Shown here: piece after piece, positions 27,572 through 37,541 of the stretch | Position numbering within the stretch: the stretch's first letter is position 1 | Layout: each line of letters opens with the position of its first letter | From: JAMXLO01 sp963794185 | GTDB taxonomy: Bacteria > Pseudomonadota > Alphaproteobacteria > Acetobacterales > Acetobacteraceae | Length of the DNA: 64,000 nt | Assembly: GCA_963794185.1 (NCBI GenBank) | Contig: CAWCDM010000101.1 | Coordinates: forward strand, 20,019-84,018 | Direction: 5' to 3' | Program-made: the position numbers and the translations under genes | The notes under the pieces: model-generated | The model's database searches: none | Seen by the model: the letters and a program-made list of their open reading frames with translations, nothing else | Told to the model about the DNA's origin: nothing

Positions 27572-27823
27572 TCAGCGCTGGCCGCCCTTGCGGCCGGCCT
27601 CGGACGCCCGCTCACGATCTTGGGCGAAGTTGCCCGGATTGTGCTCGCCGCCGCCGCCGCCGTGGCTGTGCTCACCGCCCTTGCGGCCGGCTTCAGCCGC
27701 CCGTTCCCGGTCATTCGCGAAGTTGCCTGAGCTGTGCTGCCCGCCGACCTGGCCGGCGCGCAAGGCCTTCTCGCGATCCTCTGCGAAGTTCCCAGGGTTT
27801 CCTGTATGCCGCTGTTCGGCCAT
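27572..27823 (-). CDS. KGG-repeat general stress protein
   Basis: This 83-residue hydrophilic protein has three repeats of the GNFA-x-DRE(K/R)A-x-x-AG-x-x-GG type, each ending in AGRKGG or AGQVGG. It is the KGG (con-10/GsiB-like) motif of desiccation and general stress proteins. A glycine/histidine spacer separates repeats two and three. Predicted to be disordered and cytosolic, with a protective role. It neighbours the hydrophobic stress protein and DUF892. Confidence 0.88.
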   Translation of the reverse strand: MAEQRHTGNPGNFAEDREKALRAGQVGGQHSSGNFANDRERAAEAGRKGGEHSHGGGGGEHNPGNFAQDRERASEAGRKGGQR

Positions 27824-27949
27824 GTTCAGTCTCCTTGTTCGTCAGGCTCGGACGGTTGCGATGCTTCCGTCCGTCGCTTGAACGGACGTGCGTCGCCGCG
27901 GTTGTTTTCACGATTATTGTGATGCCGCGAGCGGCACGTCCGTGAACGG

Positions 27950-28285
27950 TCAATCGTCCGCGGACACGCCGTGGCCCTGCCAGAGTCGCCACATACTGCT
28001 GCCCGCCGAGACGACGAGGCCAAGGGCGATCATCGTTGCGCCGAATGCAACCGGCCAACGTACGCCGATACGATCCGCGATGCGTCCCATGCCAAGGCCG
28101 CCGACCGCGGCGCCGTACCACGCCATCGATTACGCCAGTGCGGGAACCGAACGCGCGCTGCCCAGTTCGCCTGCGATCTGCTTCAGCGTAACCACCGCGA
28201 CGAACGGTGCGCCATAAGCAACCGACATCACGCCGAGCGCGGTACAGGCAACCACCCACGAGGCGCGCGTTTCGATACTCGTCAT
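27950..28285 (-). pseudogene. Truncated MFS transporter remnant
   Basis: From ATG 28285 the frame reads as the first three helices of a major facilitator transporter: ACTALGVMSVAYGAPFVAVV, then a TAA stop where the family has the Tyr of AYS. It continues in frame as SMAWYGAAVGGLGMGRIADR, ending after LWQGHG at a TGA. Only about 110 of some 400 residues remain. The nonsense codon plus truncation indicate real decay, unlike the single-base insertions seen elsewhere in the window. Confidence 0.75.
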
Positions 28286-28398
28286 CGTGTCGTTTGTCCC
28301 GCCGTCATGGGTCGTGCGGGCGAGTGTGTCGCGACTGATCCCGTGCGCGTCGACTGGGTCGGGCTGTGGCTGCGCATCCGACGCTACGTCGCCGCTAC

Positions 28399-28454
28399 GT
28401 ACACCTCTCCCGCGCTGCGGGAGAGGTCGACGCGCGTAGCGCGGCGGGAGAGCG
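28399..28454. repeat. Palindromic repeat (GTACACCTC family, partial)
   Basis: GTACACCTCTCCCGC faces GCGGGAGAGG, followed by a second CGGCGGGAGAGCG arm. It is a shorter copy of the element at 6320-6452 and lies directly after the stop of the downstream SDR gene, where it may terminate transcription. Confidence 0.7.
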
Positions 28455-28456
28455 CC

Positions 28457-29248
28457 TCAGAACAGCGAGTACCCGCCGTCGATCACAAGCGTATCCCCTG
28501 TATGATACCGCGCCGCCGAACTCATCAGATACACCGCGATGCCGCCGAAGTCGTCGCCCCGCCCCCAGCGCCGCATCGGGATGCGCGGCATGACACGCTC
28601 GCGGAACCTGTCGTTCGTGGTAAGGCGCTGCGTCATGTCGGTCTCGATCCACCCCGGCAGAATCGCGTGCGCGCGCACGTTGTGGCGGGCAAACTCCACC
28701 GCCAGCGAGCGGATCATCGAGATCATGGCGCCCTTGGTTGCCGCATAGTGTTCGCTGCGCGGCGAGCCCTCGATCGCGGCGAGCGAGGCGGTGCCGACCA
28801 GCACCCCGTCGCCGCCGCGCTCGACCATATGCCGCGCCGCCGCACGAAACGTATAGAACGCGCCATCGAGATTGACTCGCAGCACACGGTGCCACTGATC
28901 CGCGGTCATCTCCAGGAACGACGCCGAACCGCCGCCGCCGACTCCGGCATTGGCAAAGCAGCCATCGACCCGCCCCAGCGTTTCGACCGTGCGCGCGAAC
29001 GCCGCATCCACCGCCGCCTCGTCGCCGACATCGCATTGCAGTGCCACGACCTTCCGGCCGGTCTTCGCTAGTTCCGCCTGCGCTGCCGCGTTCTTCGCCG
29101 CATTGGTGCCCCAGATCGCGATATCCGCGCCGGCCTCTGCCACTGCCATCGCCATGCCGAGCCCGATGCCGCCATTGCCGCCTGTCACCAGGGCGACCTT
29201 GCCGGTCAGATCGAATGCCTGATACGCCACGCGCTGCTCTCCGCTCAC
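28457..29248 (-). CDS. SDR-family oxidoreductase
   Basis: This is a canonical 263-residue short-chain dehydrogenase. VALVTGGNGGIGLGMA binds NAD(P), FANAGVGGGG replaces the NNAG motif, VGTASLAAI supplies the catalytic Ser, HYAATKGAMISM the Tyr-x-x-x-Lys pair, and VIDGGYSLF the C-terminus. Its ATG overlaps the stop of the upstream solute-binding protein gene by four bases, so both are probably made from one mRNA. Substrate unknown; the pairing hints at a hydroxy or keto compound linked to the imported ligand. Confidence 0.9.
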   Translation of the reverse strand: MSGEQRVAYQAFDLTGKVALVTGGNGGIGLGMAMAVAEAGADIAIWGTNAAKNAAAQAELAKTGRKVVALQCDVGDEAAVDAAFARTVETLGRVDGCFANAGVGGGGSASFLEMTADQWHRVLRVNLDGAFYTFRAAARHMVERGGDGVLVGTASLAAIEGSPRSEHYAATKGAMISMIRSLAVEFARHNVRAHAILPGWIETDMTQRLTTNDRFRERVMPRIPMRRWGRGDDFGGIAVYLMSSAARYHTGDTLVIDGGYSLF

Positions 29249-30855
29249 GTGCTGGTCTCGAACAGCTCCACTTCCCAGCCGGCCGCGGTCAGCGGGAATT
29301 TTCTCACTGCGTCGCGCACGGCGAACTGGTAGATCGGCTGGAACAGCACGATCAGGTTCGCCTGATCGATCATCGCCTTCTCGTACTCGAGATACAGCGC
29401 CGATCGCTTCTGCGCATCGGCTTCGCCCGCTGCCTGCGCCACCAGCTTCACCAGGTCCGCGGGCGGCGTCCAGTGAATGCGCTTTGCGACGCGCTGCACC
29501 GTGGCCGAGGCCCAGCCATCGGTCTCCACACCGGAGGGATTCCAGAAAGTCAGCACCGCGGTGGACTTGCCGGTGGTGTATTGCGTGCGCAAATTCACCT
29601 GATCCATCGGATCGAGGTTCACCTTGATGCCGACCCGCGCCAGGTCCGATTGCAGCTTCTGCGCGAGCACCGAGTAGGAAAGCCCCGAAACCGCGGCATC
29701 GCCATAACTCAGCTTGAACTCGAACCCGTCGGGGCAGCCGGCCTTCTGCAGCAGCAGCTTCGCCCGGTCGAGATCCTGGTGATAGCCGAACTGACTGGTG
29801 GTTTCCCGCGTCGAGCCATACAGCCCGATCGGAATGAAGCTGGCGCAGCGGATCGCCGCGCCGCCCAACATGCTGTTGATGATGCCGTCATAGTCGATCG
29901 CGTGCCAAACCGCCTGGCGCGCCTCCTTCACCGCGAGCGCCTTGTTGAAATCGGGCTCGCAGGTCAGCGCCATGTAGACGAAGTCCAGGCTCTCCAGTCC
30001 CTCGACGCGCACGTGCGCATCGCCCTTCAGCGTCGCCACCTGCTCGGGGATCAGATTGAACGCTGCGTCGATGTCGCCGCGCTTGATCGCCAAAAGCTGC
30101 GTCGCGCTGTCGCCCATGTGGCGCAGCACGACATGTTCGAACTGCGCCGGGCCGCGCCAGTAGTGCGGATTGCGCGTCAGCAGGATCTGCGCGTTACGGG
30201 TCCAGCCCGCCAGCGTGTATGCGCCCGCGCCGGCCGAATTCTGGTCCAGCCACTGCGTCGCCTTGTCCGCGGTGTTGGCGTCCGGCGCATTGGTGCCGCC
30301 ATGCGCCTCGACCACCTTGCGCTCCAGCACACCGAAGTTCGGACCGCACAGCACGGTCAGCAACGGCGCCGACGGGTCCTTCAAAATCACGTCGATGGTC
30401 TGCGGATCGACGATCGCCACATGATCGACATTGGCGACGTACTGCGACGGTTGGTCCTTGACGGTGATCACCCGCTCGATGCTCCACTTCACGTCTTCGA
30501 CGGCCACCGGATTGCCGCTGTTGAACTTCGTCCCCGGCCGCATCGTGAAGCGCCACCCATTGCCGTCGGGCGTACGCGCCCAGGACGAGGCGAGCGCCGG
30601 CTTCACGTTGAGGTAGTCGCCAGGCGTCATCGTGATCAGCGACTCGTAGGAGGCGGTGAGCGTCAGCGGCGGCGTGTACTGCGCCTCGCGCGCCGGATCG
30701 AAGGTGATGGAGTCGCTGATGTCGAGCCCGAGAACCAGCGTATTCTTCGTGGCGGCGGCGTGCACGCGTTCGGGCAGCCCGGCAGCCAGGCCAGCGCCGC
30801 CGGCGCCGAGCAGACGCATCACATCACGCCGACCGATCCAGCCGATTTCCCGCAC
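29245..30855 (-). CDS. ABC transporter substrate-binding protein, SBP family 5, Tat signal
   Basis: This 536-residue family 5 extracellular binding protein belongs to the oligopeptide/nickel class. The N-terminus has GRRDVMRLLGAGGAGLAAG, a twin-arginine signal. The body shows YESLITMTPGDYLNVKPALA, DVKWSIERVI and DYDGIINSMLGG, typical of the fold. No permease or ATPase genes accompany it, so it must use components encoded elsewhere. It is coupled by ATGA to a downstream SDR. Ligand unknown. Confidence 0.9.
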   Translation of the reverse strand: MREIGWIGRRDVMRLLGAGGAGLAAGLPERVHAAATKNTLVLGLDISDSITFDPAREAQYTPPLTLTASYESLITMTPGDYLNVKPALASSWARTPDGNGWRFTMRPGTKFNSGNPVAVEDVKWSIERVITVKDQPSQYVANVDHVAIVDPQTIDVILKDPSAPLLTVLCGPNFGVLERKVVEAHGGTNAPDANTADKATQWLDQNSAGAGAYTLAGWTRNAQILLTRNPHYWRGPAQFEHVVLRHMGDSATQLLAIKRGDIDAAFNLIPEQVATLKGDAHVRVEGLESLDFVYMALTCEPDFNKALAVKEARQAVWHAIDYDGIINSMLGGAAIRCASFIPIGLYGSTRETTSQFGYHQDLDRAKLLLQKAGCPDGFEFKLSYGDAAVSGLSYSVLAQKLQSDLARVGIKVNLDPMDQVNLRTQYTTGKSTAVLTFWNPSGVETDGWASATVQRVAKRIHWTPPADLVKLVAQAAGEADAQKRSALYLEYEKAMIDQANLIVLFQPIYQFAVRDAVRKFPLTAAGWEVELFETST

Positions 30856-30980
30856 GTCTGCCTCCCAGCCTGTTCTGTTGTAGTGCGGCTATCATAGCCG
30901 TGCGGGGATGTCGGGCAACCGCGGTTGCCCGTAAGCAGCAATTCTCATTTCCGCTGACGGCGCGCGATTGCTCCTCCTAC

Positions 30981-31089
30981 GTCATGGTCGGCGAAGGCCG
31001 GCCATCCACGTCTTTGCGGTGCCGCACGCAGAACAGACGTGGATGGCCGGCCCCCGGCCTTCGCCGGGGCATGCTTCGCCGACCATGAC
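30981..31089. repeat. Nested palindromic repeat (GTCATGG family)
   Basis: Outer arms GTCATGGTCGGCGAAG and CTTCGCCGACCATGAC (16 bases each) enclose inner arms GGCCGGCCATCCACGTCT and AGACGTGGATGGCCGGCC (18 bases each). Both pairs are perfect. It fills the 281-base gap between an SDR and the SBP family 5 gene and could fold into a cruciform or large hairpin. Shorter relatives lie at 23885 and 42959. Confidence 0.85.
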
Positions 31090-31136
31090 GATGGGGTCAG
31101 TCGCGCCTCTCCGCTCAAAATGCGAACTGCGACGCC

Positions 31137-31914
31137 CTACCCCGCGGCGATGTAATCCATCCGACCGCCGTCGACCGCCAGCACCTGACCGGTCACCCAT
31201 CCGGAGCCTGGCGCGGCGAAGAACGCCACCGCATTGGCAATGTCGTCCGGCTCGCCGATGCGCCCTACCATCGCGCGTTCGGCAATGCGTCGCGCCGCGT
31301 CCTGCCATTCCTGCTCGCTACGACGGCTCTGCGCCAATCTCGGTGCGGATGAAACCGGGCGCGACCGCGTTCACCGTGATGCCACGCGGCCCCAACTCCA
31401 TGGCAAAACGCTTCGTCAGGATCGCCATCTCGGCCTTGGTTGCGGCATAGAACGCATTGCCGGGCAGCGCCGTGCCGATCGCGGCTATCGAGGTTACATT
31501 CACGATCCGCCCGTAGCCGCGCTCGCGCATGCCCGCCATCGTCGCGCGGATCGTGTGGATGACGCCATCGACATTAACCCGCCGCATGCGCTCCATCCCC
31601 GCCGGATCGTACGTTTCAAGTGTTGCCTGCAAGGACACGCCGGCGTTGTTCACCAGAATGCTCACCGGCCCCAGTTCGCGCACCGCACGCTCGATCATTC
31701 CCTCCACCTGCGCCGCGTCGGCGACATCGGCGCAATGGGCGATCGCGCGGCCACCTTCCGCATGGATCTCCTGCACCAGCGTCGCCGCGGCGTCCGCGCG
31801 CACCGCATAGTTGACGCAGACGGCGGCACCTTCGCGGGCAAGGCTTCGCGCGACGGCCCGGCCGATGCCGCGCGCCGCCCCCGTCACCACCGCCACCTGA
31901 TCACGCCAGACCAT
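31137..31914 (-). CDS. SDR-family (FabG-like) oxidoreductase (one frameshift in this sequence)
   Basis: This short-chain dehydrogenase shows VAVVTGAARGIGRAVA, LVNNAGVS, VNVTSIAAIG (catalytic Ser) and FYAATKAEMAILTK (Tyr-x-x-x-Lys). The last 65 residues (MVGRIGEPDDIANAVAFF to VLAVDGG) are in another frame. Dropping one G near 31334 restores 258 residues. The ATG at 31914 has GGAG seven bases upstream. It follows a LivK-type binding protein by about 40 bases, so the two are probably co-transcribed. Substrate unknown. Confidence 0.88.
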
Positions 31915-31954
31915 CAGCCGTCTCCGACGCGACCCATCCCCGGCTCCCGAGCGC

Positions 31955-33175
31955 TCAGCTTGTCGGGAACTTGCAGGCCTCGGCAAGCGGATGCAGAACC
32001 TCGGACGGCGGTGACGTGTGCACCAGCTTGTAGAGATCCCACGGCCCCTTGCTCTCGTCCTTGGTCTTCACCTGGAACAGATAGGCCGGGAACTCGCCGC
32101 GTCCGTCCGCCCTGACCCGCCCCGGACCAAATGCATCATCGTCCGTCGGGATCGACTTCATGTGCGCCACCAGCGCCCGGCCGCTCCTCTTGGCATTTTC
32201 CGCCCCCATCGACTGCACCGATTTCAGCAGGTGCAGCGTCGACGAATACGAGCTGGCGTGCGCCTGATTGGGGTAGTTGTTCGGCGTCTTGGTGAGCAGC
32301 CGCTTGGCGAAGGCGCGCGTCCGCTCGTCGCGATCCCAATAGAACGTCTCGGTGGTGGTCAGCCCGCCGCAGACCTCCAGGCCGAGCGAATGCACGTCGG
32401 TGATGAACAGCAGCAGCGGCGCTATCTTCATCTTCTTGTTGAGGCCGAATTCAGCGGCCTGCTTGATGCAGTTCTGCGTATCGAGACCAGCGTTCGCCAG
32501 CCCCAGAACCGATGCCCCGCTCGACAACGCCTGCGTCAGATAGGACGAAAAATCGGTGGTGTCGGGGAACGGATAGCGCAGATCGCCCTTCACCTCGCCG
32601 CCGCCCTTGGTCACCACTTCGGCCGTCAGCTCCGCCAGCGACTGGCCGAATGCGTAATTGGCGGTGATGAAGAACCACGACTTGTTGCCGGTCGCCATCA
32701 GCGCGCCGCCGGTCGAGTGCGCGTTCTCATAGGTGTCGAAGCTCCAGACGATGGTGTTCGGGCTGCACTGCTGCCAGGTCAGCGCCGCCACGGTGGCGGA
32801 TGCGTTCAGCATCAGCTTGTCCTTTTCCTTCGCCACCTGCGCGACCGCGAGCGCAACCGACGATGTCGGCACATCGGCTGCGACGTCCACGCCCTGGTCG
32901 AACCACTGCCGCGCGAGCGAGGCGGCGACGTCGGGCTTGTTCTGATGATCGGCGCTGATCACCTCGACGTCGAAGTCGATGTGCGAGCGCATCTCGTCGA
33001 CCGCGAGCTGCGTTGCCGCCACCGACGTCGGTCCGGTGTTGTCGCGGTAGGTGCCCGACAGATCGGTCAGCACGCCGATCGTGATCTTCGGCTTCGCCTG
33101 CGCCCGCGAGCGCGCGACGGGCAAGGTCGACAGGGCGGCCGCGCTGCCCAGTAGGTTGCGGCGAGAAAGCTGCAT
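31955..33175 (-). CDS. ABC transporter substrate-binding protein (LivK/HAAT family)
   Basis: This is a type I periplasmic binding protein of about 406 residues with a Tat-like signal (SRRNLLGSAAALSTLPVA). The mature part begins KITIGVLTDLSGTYRDNTGP and keeps FFITANYAFGQSLAELTAEV in the hinge region. This branch is often associated with aromatic or amide uptake, but the ligand is not evident. GGAG lies ten bases before the ATG. No LIV permease genes adjoin it, only an SDR downstream. Confidence 0.9.
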   Translation of the reverse strand: MQLSRRNLLGSAAALSTLPVARSRAQAKPKITIGVLTDLSGTYRDNTGPTSVAATQLAVDEMRSHIDFDVEVISADHQNKPDVAASLARQWFDQGVDVAADVPTSSVALAVAQVAKEKDKLMLNASATVAALTWQQCSPNTIVWSFDTYENAHSTGGALMATGNKSWFFITANYAFGQSLAELTAEVVTKGGGEVKGDLRYPFPDTTDFSSYLTQALSSGASVLGLANAGLDTQNCIKQAAEFGLNKKMKIAPLLLFITDVHSLGLEVCGGLTTTETFYWDRDERTRAFAKRLLTKTPNNYPNQAHASSYSSTLHLLKSVQSMGAENAKRSGRALVAHMKSIPTDDDAFGPGRVRADGRGEFPAYLFQVKTKDESKGPWDLYKLVHTSPPSEVLHPLAEACKFPTS

Positions 33176-33281
33176 GGACGTATCACTCCATTGGGTTATT
33201 GCGACGCGGGCGGCCCCGATCGGCGGGTCGCCTTCCGTCACCGGCGCTCTGATGCGGCCGGCACCCGCCGCAGTCAAGCGG

Positions 33282-35502
33282 TCAGGCGAAGCGGCCGGAG
33301 CGAGGAAAACCGTTCGGCGGCAGACGCCCGGCCTGCGCGCGCTCGCCGATCCAGTCGCGCAGGTTGGTCTCCGTGCGCGTCTTCTCGCCGAGCCGCCAGG
33401 TCAGTCCATCGGCGAGGCGGAACACCTTCGCATCCGCCATGCGCGCCGTCGCGGTAGCGCTGCAGGATGACGCCGCCGCCGCGCGCCATCTCGGGCACCT
33501 GCTCGAGCGGGAAGATCAGCAGCTTGCGGTTGCTGCCGACGATCGCGACATGGTCGCCGTCCGCCGGAACGCAGAGCGCGGCCTCCTCGCCGGGCTTCAG
33601 ATTGAGCACCTGCTTGCCGGTGCGCTTCTCCGCGGCAAGTTCCGTCGCCGGCACGATGAACCCGCGTCCTGTCGACGACGCAACGAGATATTTCGAGCCT
33701 TCGACCGGGATGAACAGCGCGGCGACATCGTCCTCGTTGGTGAGATCGGCGAGCAGGCGCACCGGTTGGCCGTCGCCGCGGCCGCGCGGCAGGTCGGCCG
33801 CCTTCAGCGTATAGGCGCGACCGTTGGTGCCGAACAGGATCAGTCGATCGGTCGTCTGGCAGTGCACCAGGCGCTTCAGCCGGTCGCCCTCCTTGAAGCG
33901 CAGCTCGGCGTCATCGGCGGTGTGGCCTTTGACGGCGCGTATCCAGCCCTTGTCGGACAGGATGACGGTGATCGGCTCGCGTTCGACGAAGGCATCGCTC
34001 GCCACCTCCATTGCGGCCGGTGCGACACCAAGTTCGGTGCGCCGCGCACCCAGCGCACCGGCGCCGAATTTCTTCCGCGTTTCCTCCAGTTCCTCGGCGA
34101 TGCGCCGCCAGCGCAGCGCCTCGTCCTTCAGCAGCGCCAGAAGTCCCTTGCGCTCGCGTGACCAGCGATTTGTGCTCCTTGCGGATCTCCATCTCCTCGA
34201 GCCTTCGCAGCGAGCGCAGACGCATGTTGAGGATCGCCTCGGCCTGAACATCGGTCAGCTTGAAGCGCTGCATCAGATGCGGCTTTGGTTCGTCCTCGTT
34301 GCGGATGATCCGAATCACCTCGTCGACATTCAGATAGACCAGCAGGTAGCCGTCGAGGATTTCGATGCGCCGCTCGATCGCCGCGAGCCGATGGCGCGAG
34401 CGACGGACCAGCACCTCGTGGCGATGATCGAGCCAGGCGCGCAGCACCGCCTGCAGCGACATCACCAGCGGCGTGCGCGTCGCATCCAGCACGTTCATGT
34501 TCAGCGGGAAGCGCGATTCCAGCGCGGTGGCGCGGAACAGCGTCTCCATCAGCACTTCCGGCTCGACGCCGCGCGTCTTCGGCTCCAGCACGAGGCGCAC
34601 CAGCTCGGTGCTTTCGTCGCGCACATCGCCGAGCAGCGGCAGCTTGCGCTCTTCCAGCAGCTGGGCGATCTGCTCGATCAGGCGCGCCTTCTGCACCTGG
34701 TACGGGATTTCCGTCACCACGATCTGCCAGGTGCCGTGCTTGCCCTTCTCCACCGACCACCTGGCGCGCACGCGGAACCCGCCGCGCCCGGTTTCGTACG
34801 CCGACAGGATCGCGGCCTTGTCCTCAACCAGCACGCCGCCGGTGGGAAAATCCGGCCCGGGCATGTGGCGCAGCAAATCGGCTGTCGTTGCCTGCGGATT
34901 GCCGATCAGGTGAATGGCGGCGGCACAGATCTCGCCGGCATTGTGCGGCGGGATCGAGGTCGCCATGCCGACGGCGATGCCGGCCGCGCCGTTGGCCAGC
35001 AGATTTGGAAATGCGCCGGGCAGAACGACCGGTTCGCTCTCCTCGCCGTCGTAGGTCGGGCGGAAATCGACCGCGTCCTCGTCGATGCCGGCGAGCAGGG
35101 CGCGCGCAACCTCGGTCAGCCGCGCCTCGGTGTAGCGCATCGCCGCGGCGTTATCGCCGTCGATGTTGCCGAAGTTGCCCTGGCCCTCGACCAGCGGATA
35201 GCGGGCGGCAAAAGTCCTGCGCGAGGCGCACCAGCGCGTCGTACACCGCCACGTCGCCGTGCGGGTGGAACTTGCCGATCACGTCGCCGACGACTCGGGC
35301 GCATTTCTTGAACCCCGCGGTCGGATCGAGCCGCAGCAGATGCATCGCGTAGATCAGCCGCCGATGCACCGGCTTCAGCCCGTCGCGCACATCCGGCAGC
35401 GAGCGCGACATGATGGTGGAGAGCGCATAGGCGAGATAGCGCTCGGACAGCGCGTCCGAGAGCGTGCGTGTCCTCGACATGCCCGATCAGGTCATCCGGC
35501 AT
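33282..35502 (-). CDS. parC: DNA topoisomerase IV subunit A ParC (four frameshifts in this sequence)
   Basis: ParC is the DNA-cleaving subunit of topoisomerase IV, which decatenates daughter chromosomes. Pieces in three frames follow one another: MPDDLIGHVEDT; RYLAYALSTIMSRSLPDVRD with AARYPLVEGQGNFG (active-site Tyr region, spanning a shift); the central SIPPHNAGE part; the C-terminal beta-propeller-like part with GRAYTLKAADLPRGRG; and a tail ending FPRSGRFA. Removing single bases near 35466, 35210, 34162 and 33444 gives 738 residues, the normal length. The start overlaps recO by eleven bases. Being essential, it is presumably intact in the organism. Confidence 0.93.
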
Positions 35503-36242
35503 CCTGTTGCTCCGATTCGGCGGCCAGTGCCGCCACCCGGTCGTATAGCATCTGCCGCGCGGCCGGCAGCGGGCGGTGGTGATGGCCGAACGCGTCGCGC
35601 TCCAGGAAGTGGCCGGTGAGCCGGAGCCCGGCGCGCCAGTCTGCCGGCGCCGCGTCGCCGCCGCCCGTCAGGAACGCGGGCAGGGGCAGCAGGCGGGATG
35701 TCCAGATGCCGGCGCCCGCCGCGGTGACGGCGCGGCCCGTCTTCGGTGACACGAATGCGAGGCCTTCCGTTTCGCCGGTGACCGCGCAGCTCGTCAGATC
35801 GAGCCCATAGCCGAGGTCGGCGAGAAGGACGCGCCTCCCAACGGATCAGCTCGGTGAGCATTGCCGCGCCCCGCGGCAGGTGCGCGATCAGGCGCAGCAG
35901 CCCCTCGAACACGCGAGGGTGCGGCTCGCGTTCCGGCAATGCGCCTTCCGCGACGGCGCAGGCCGCGGACAGCATCGCAAGTCCGAGCGGATCATCCATT
36001 GCGAGAGCGGCGCCGGGATGCACCAGTTCGGCGGAAAGGCTGCCGAGCTGGTCCGCCAGCCTTGCCACCCAGCGCGCCTGGACGAGGTTGCCCGGCTGCC
36101 ATATCGCCGTGCGGCTCCGCGCGCCGCCCCCGCGTGCCAGGCCGCGATGGGCGCCGTGTTCCGCGGTCATCACCGTGGCGATGGCGTCGCCTTCGCCGTA
36201 CGGGCGTGCGTCGAGCACGATGGCGGGCGCGTCCCATTCCAT
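35492..36242 (-). CDS. recO: DNA repair protein RecO (one frameshift in this sequence)
   Basis: RecO loads RecA onto SSB-coated DNA with RecR. The N-terminal OB-fold begins MEWDAPAIVLDARPYGEGDA and includes HGAHRGLARGG. The C-terminal helical part with LLADLGYGLDLTSCAVTG lies in another frame, and the usual zinc-cluster cysteines are reduced to the single Cys here. Dropping one base at 35831 gives 249 residues, as expected. It sits between era and parC in the standard block. Confidence 0.9.
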
Positions 36243-36293
36243 GGCTGCTACCGGCTAGCAGCTTCAGGCGGCGGAGCGATGGGGTGGGCCTTG

Positions 36294-36596
36294 CTACAGC
36301 CAGTGAAAGCCGTGGGCCATGACTCCCAGCACCGCGCCGAACCCACCCAGCATGATGCCAAGCAGCCAGCGGAATTCAGCCAGATGCTCGGAAGCCAGTG
36401 AATCAATTCGGCGATCAATGGCGGCGAACCGTCCCTCTAACCCGGTGAACCGGCCCACCATCGCATCGAGCCGCCGCTCGATCCGTTCGAGGCTCGCCGC
36501 AGTGGTCCGCGCGATCTGTTCCAGCACTGCAACACGGCTCTCCATTTCGGCAGGATACCGGCCGCCTCCTGACGGTTCAACGGGCGTGTCGGGCAA
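36294..36596 (-). CDS. Small coiled-coil membrane-anchored hypothetical protein
   Basis: This 100-residue protein has a heptad-rich helix (residues about 20-70, ESRVAVLEQIARTTAASLER and following) and a C-terminal transmembrane segment (FRWLLGIMLGGFGAVLGVMA). This tail-anchored coiled-coil layout is common in small uncharacterised proteobacterial proteins and prophages. It lies between recO and era, interrupting the usual operon. Function unknown. Confidence 0.7.
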   Translation of the reverse strand: MPDTPVEPSGGGRYPAEMESRVAVLEQIARTTAASLERIERRLDAMVGRFTGLEGRFAAIDRRIDSLASEHLAEFRWLLGIMLGGFGAVLGVMAHGFHWL

Positions 36597-36646
36597 CGGG
36601 ACCGCTCCTTCGCTGCCAGATCTACCGGCAACCGATGAACGAAGCG

Positions 36647-37541
36647 CTACCCCGGATCCTGCAGCCCGATCGCCCGCAGCCGTGCAGCCTCCTCGTCCCA
36701 GCCGGCGCGCTGCTTCACGTTCAGGAACAGATGCACCTTGCGCTCGAGCAGCATTGCCAGCTCCTGCCGCGCCTTCGCGCCGATCGCCTTGATCCGCTGG
36801 CCGCCCTCGCCGATCAGGATCGCCTTGTGACCGACACGCGCGACATACACCGTCGCCTCGATCCGCACGGAGCCGTCGTTGCGCTCCTGCCAGTTCTCGG
36901 TCTCGACCGTCGTGCCGTAGGGCACCTCCTCGCGCGTCTGCAGAAAGATCTGCTCGCGCACGATCTCGGCCGCCAGCAGCCGGTCCGGCAGGTCGGTCAG
37001 ATCGTCGTCGGGATAGAGGTGCGGTCCCTCCGGCACGCCCGCAGCCGACGCATCGGCCAACTGCTCGACCCCGTCACCGGTCGCGGCACTCACCATGAAG
37101 GTCTGCTCGAACGGCGTCAGCGCCGCGAGCGCAGCGGTCAGCGGCAGCAGCTGCGGGCGACCGCACGAGATCGACCTTGTTCAGCACCAGCCAGCTCCGC
37201 CGCTGCTGCGCCGCAAGCTTTCCGGCGATCTGGCGCACCAGATCGGTTGCACCGGTCTTGGCATCGACCAGCAGCAAGGTCAGGTCCGCATCCTGCACGC
37301 CGGTCCAGGCCGCCGCCACCATCGCCCGGTCCAGCCGGCGGCGCGGCGTGAAGATGCCCGGCGTATCGACCAGCAGCACCTGGCTCTCGCCGCGCATCAT
37401 GATGCCGAGCACGCGGAACCGCGTGGTCTGGGCCTTCGGCGTGACGATGGACAGCTTTGCGCCGGCGAGCCGGTTGAGCAGGGTGGACTTGCCCGCGTTC
37501 GGCGCACCGACGACGGCGACGAAGCCGCACCGCGCGGTCAT
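36647..37541 (-). CDS. era: GTPase Era (one frameshift in this sequence)
   Basis: Era is an essential GTPase that binds 16S rRNA and helps mature the 30S subunit. VGAPNAGKSTLLNRLAG is G1, VDTPGIF G3 and LNKVDL G4. The C-terminal KH domain contains ATVYVARVGHKAILIGEGGQ. The halves are in different frames and join by dropping the base at 37160, giving 297 residues. The ATG overlaps the rnc stop (ATGA), the standard rnc-era arrangement. Confidence 0.95.

Noticed and set aside
27881..27905. A possible EcfG-type promoter before the KGG gene
   Set aside because: The -10-like CGTT is present but the -35 half (ACAAC) departs from GGAAC.
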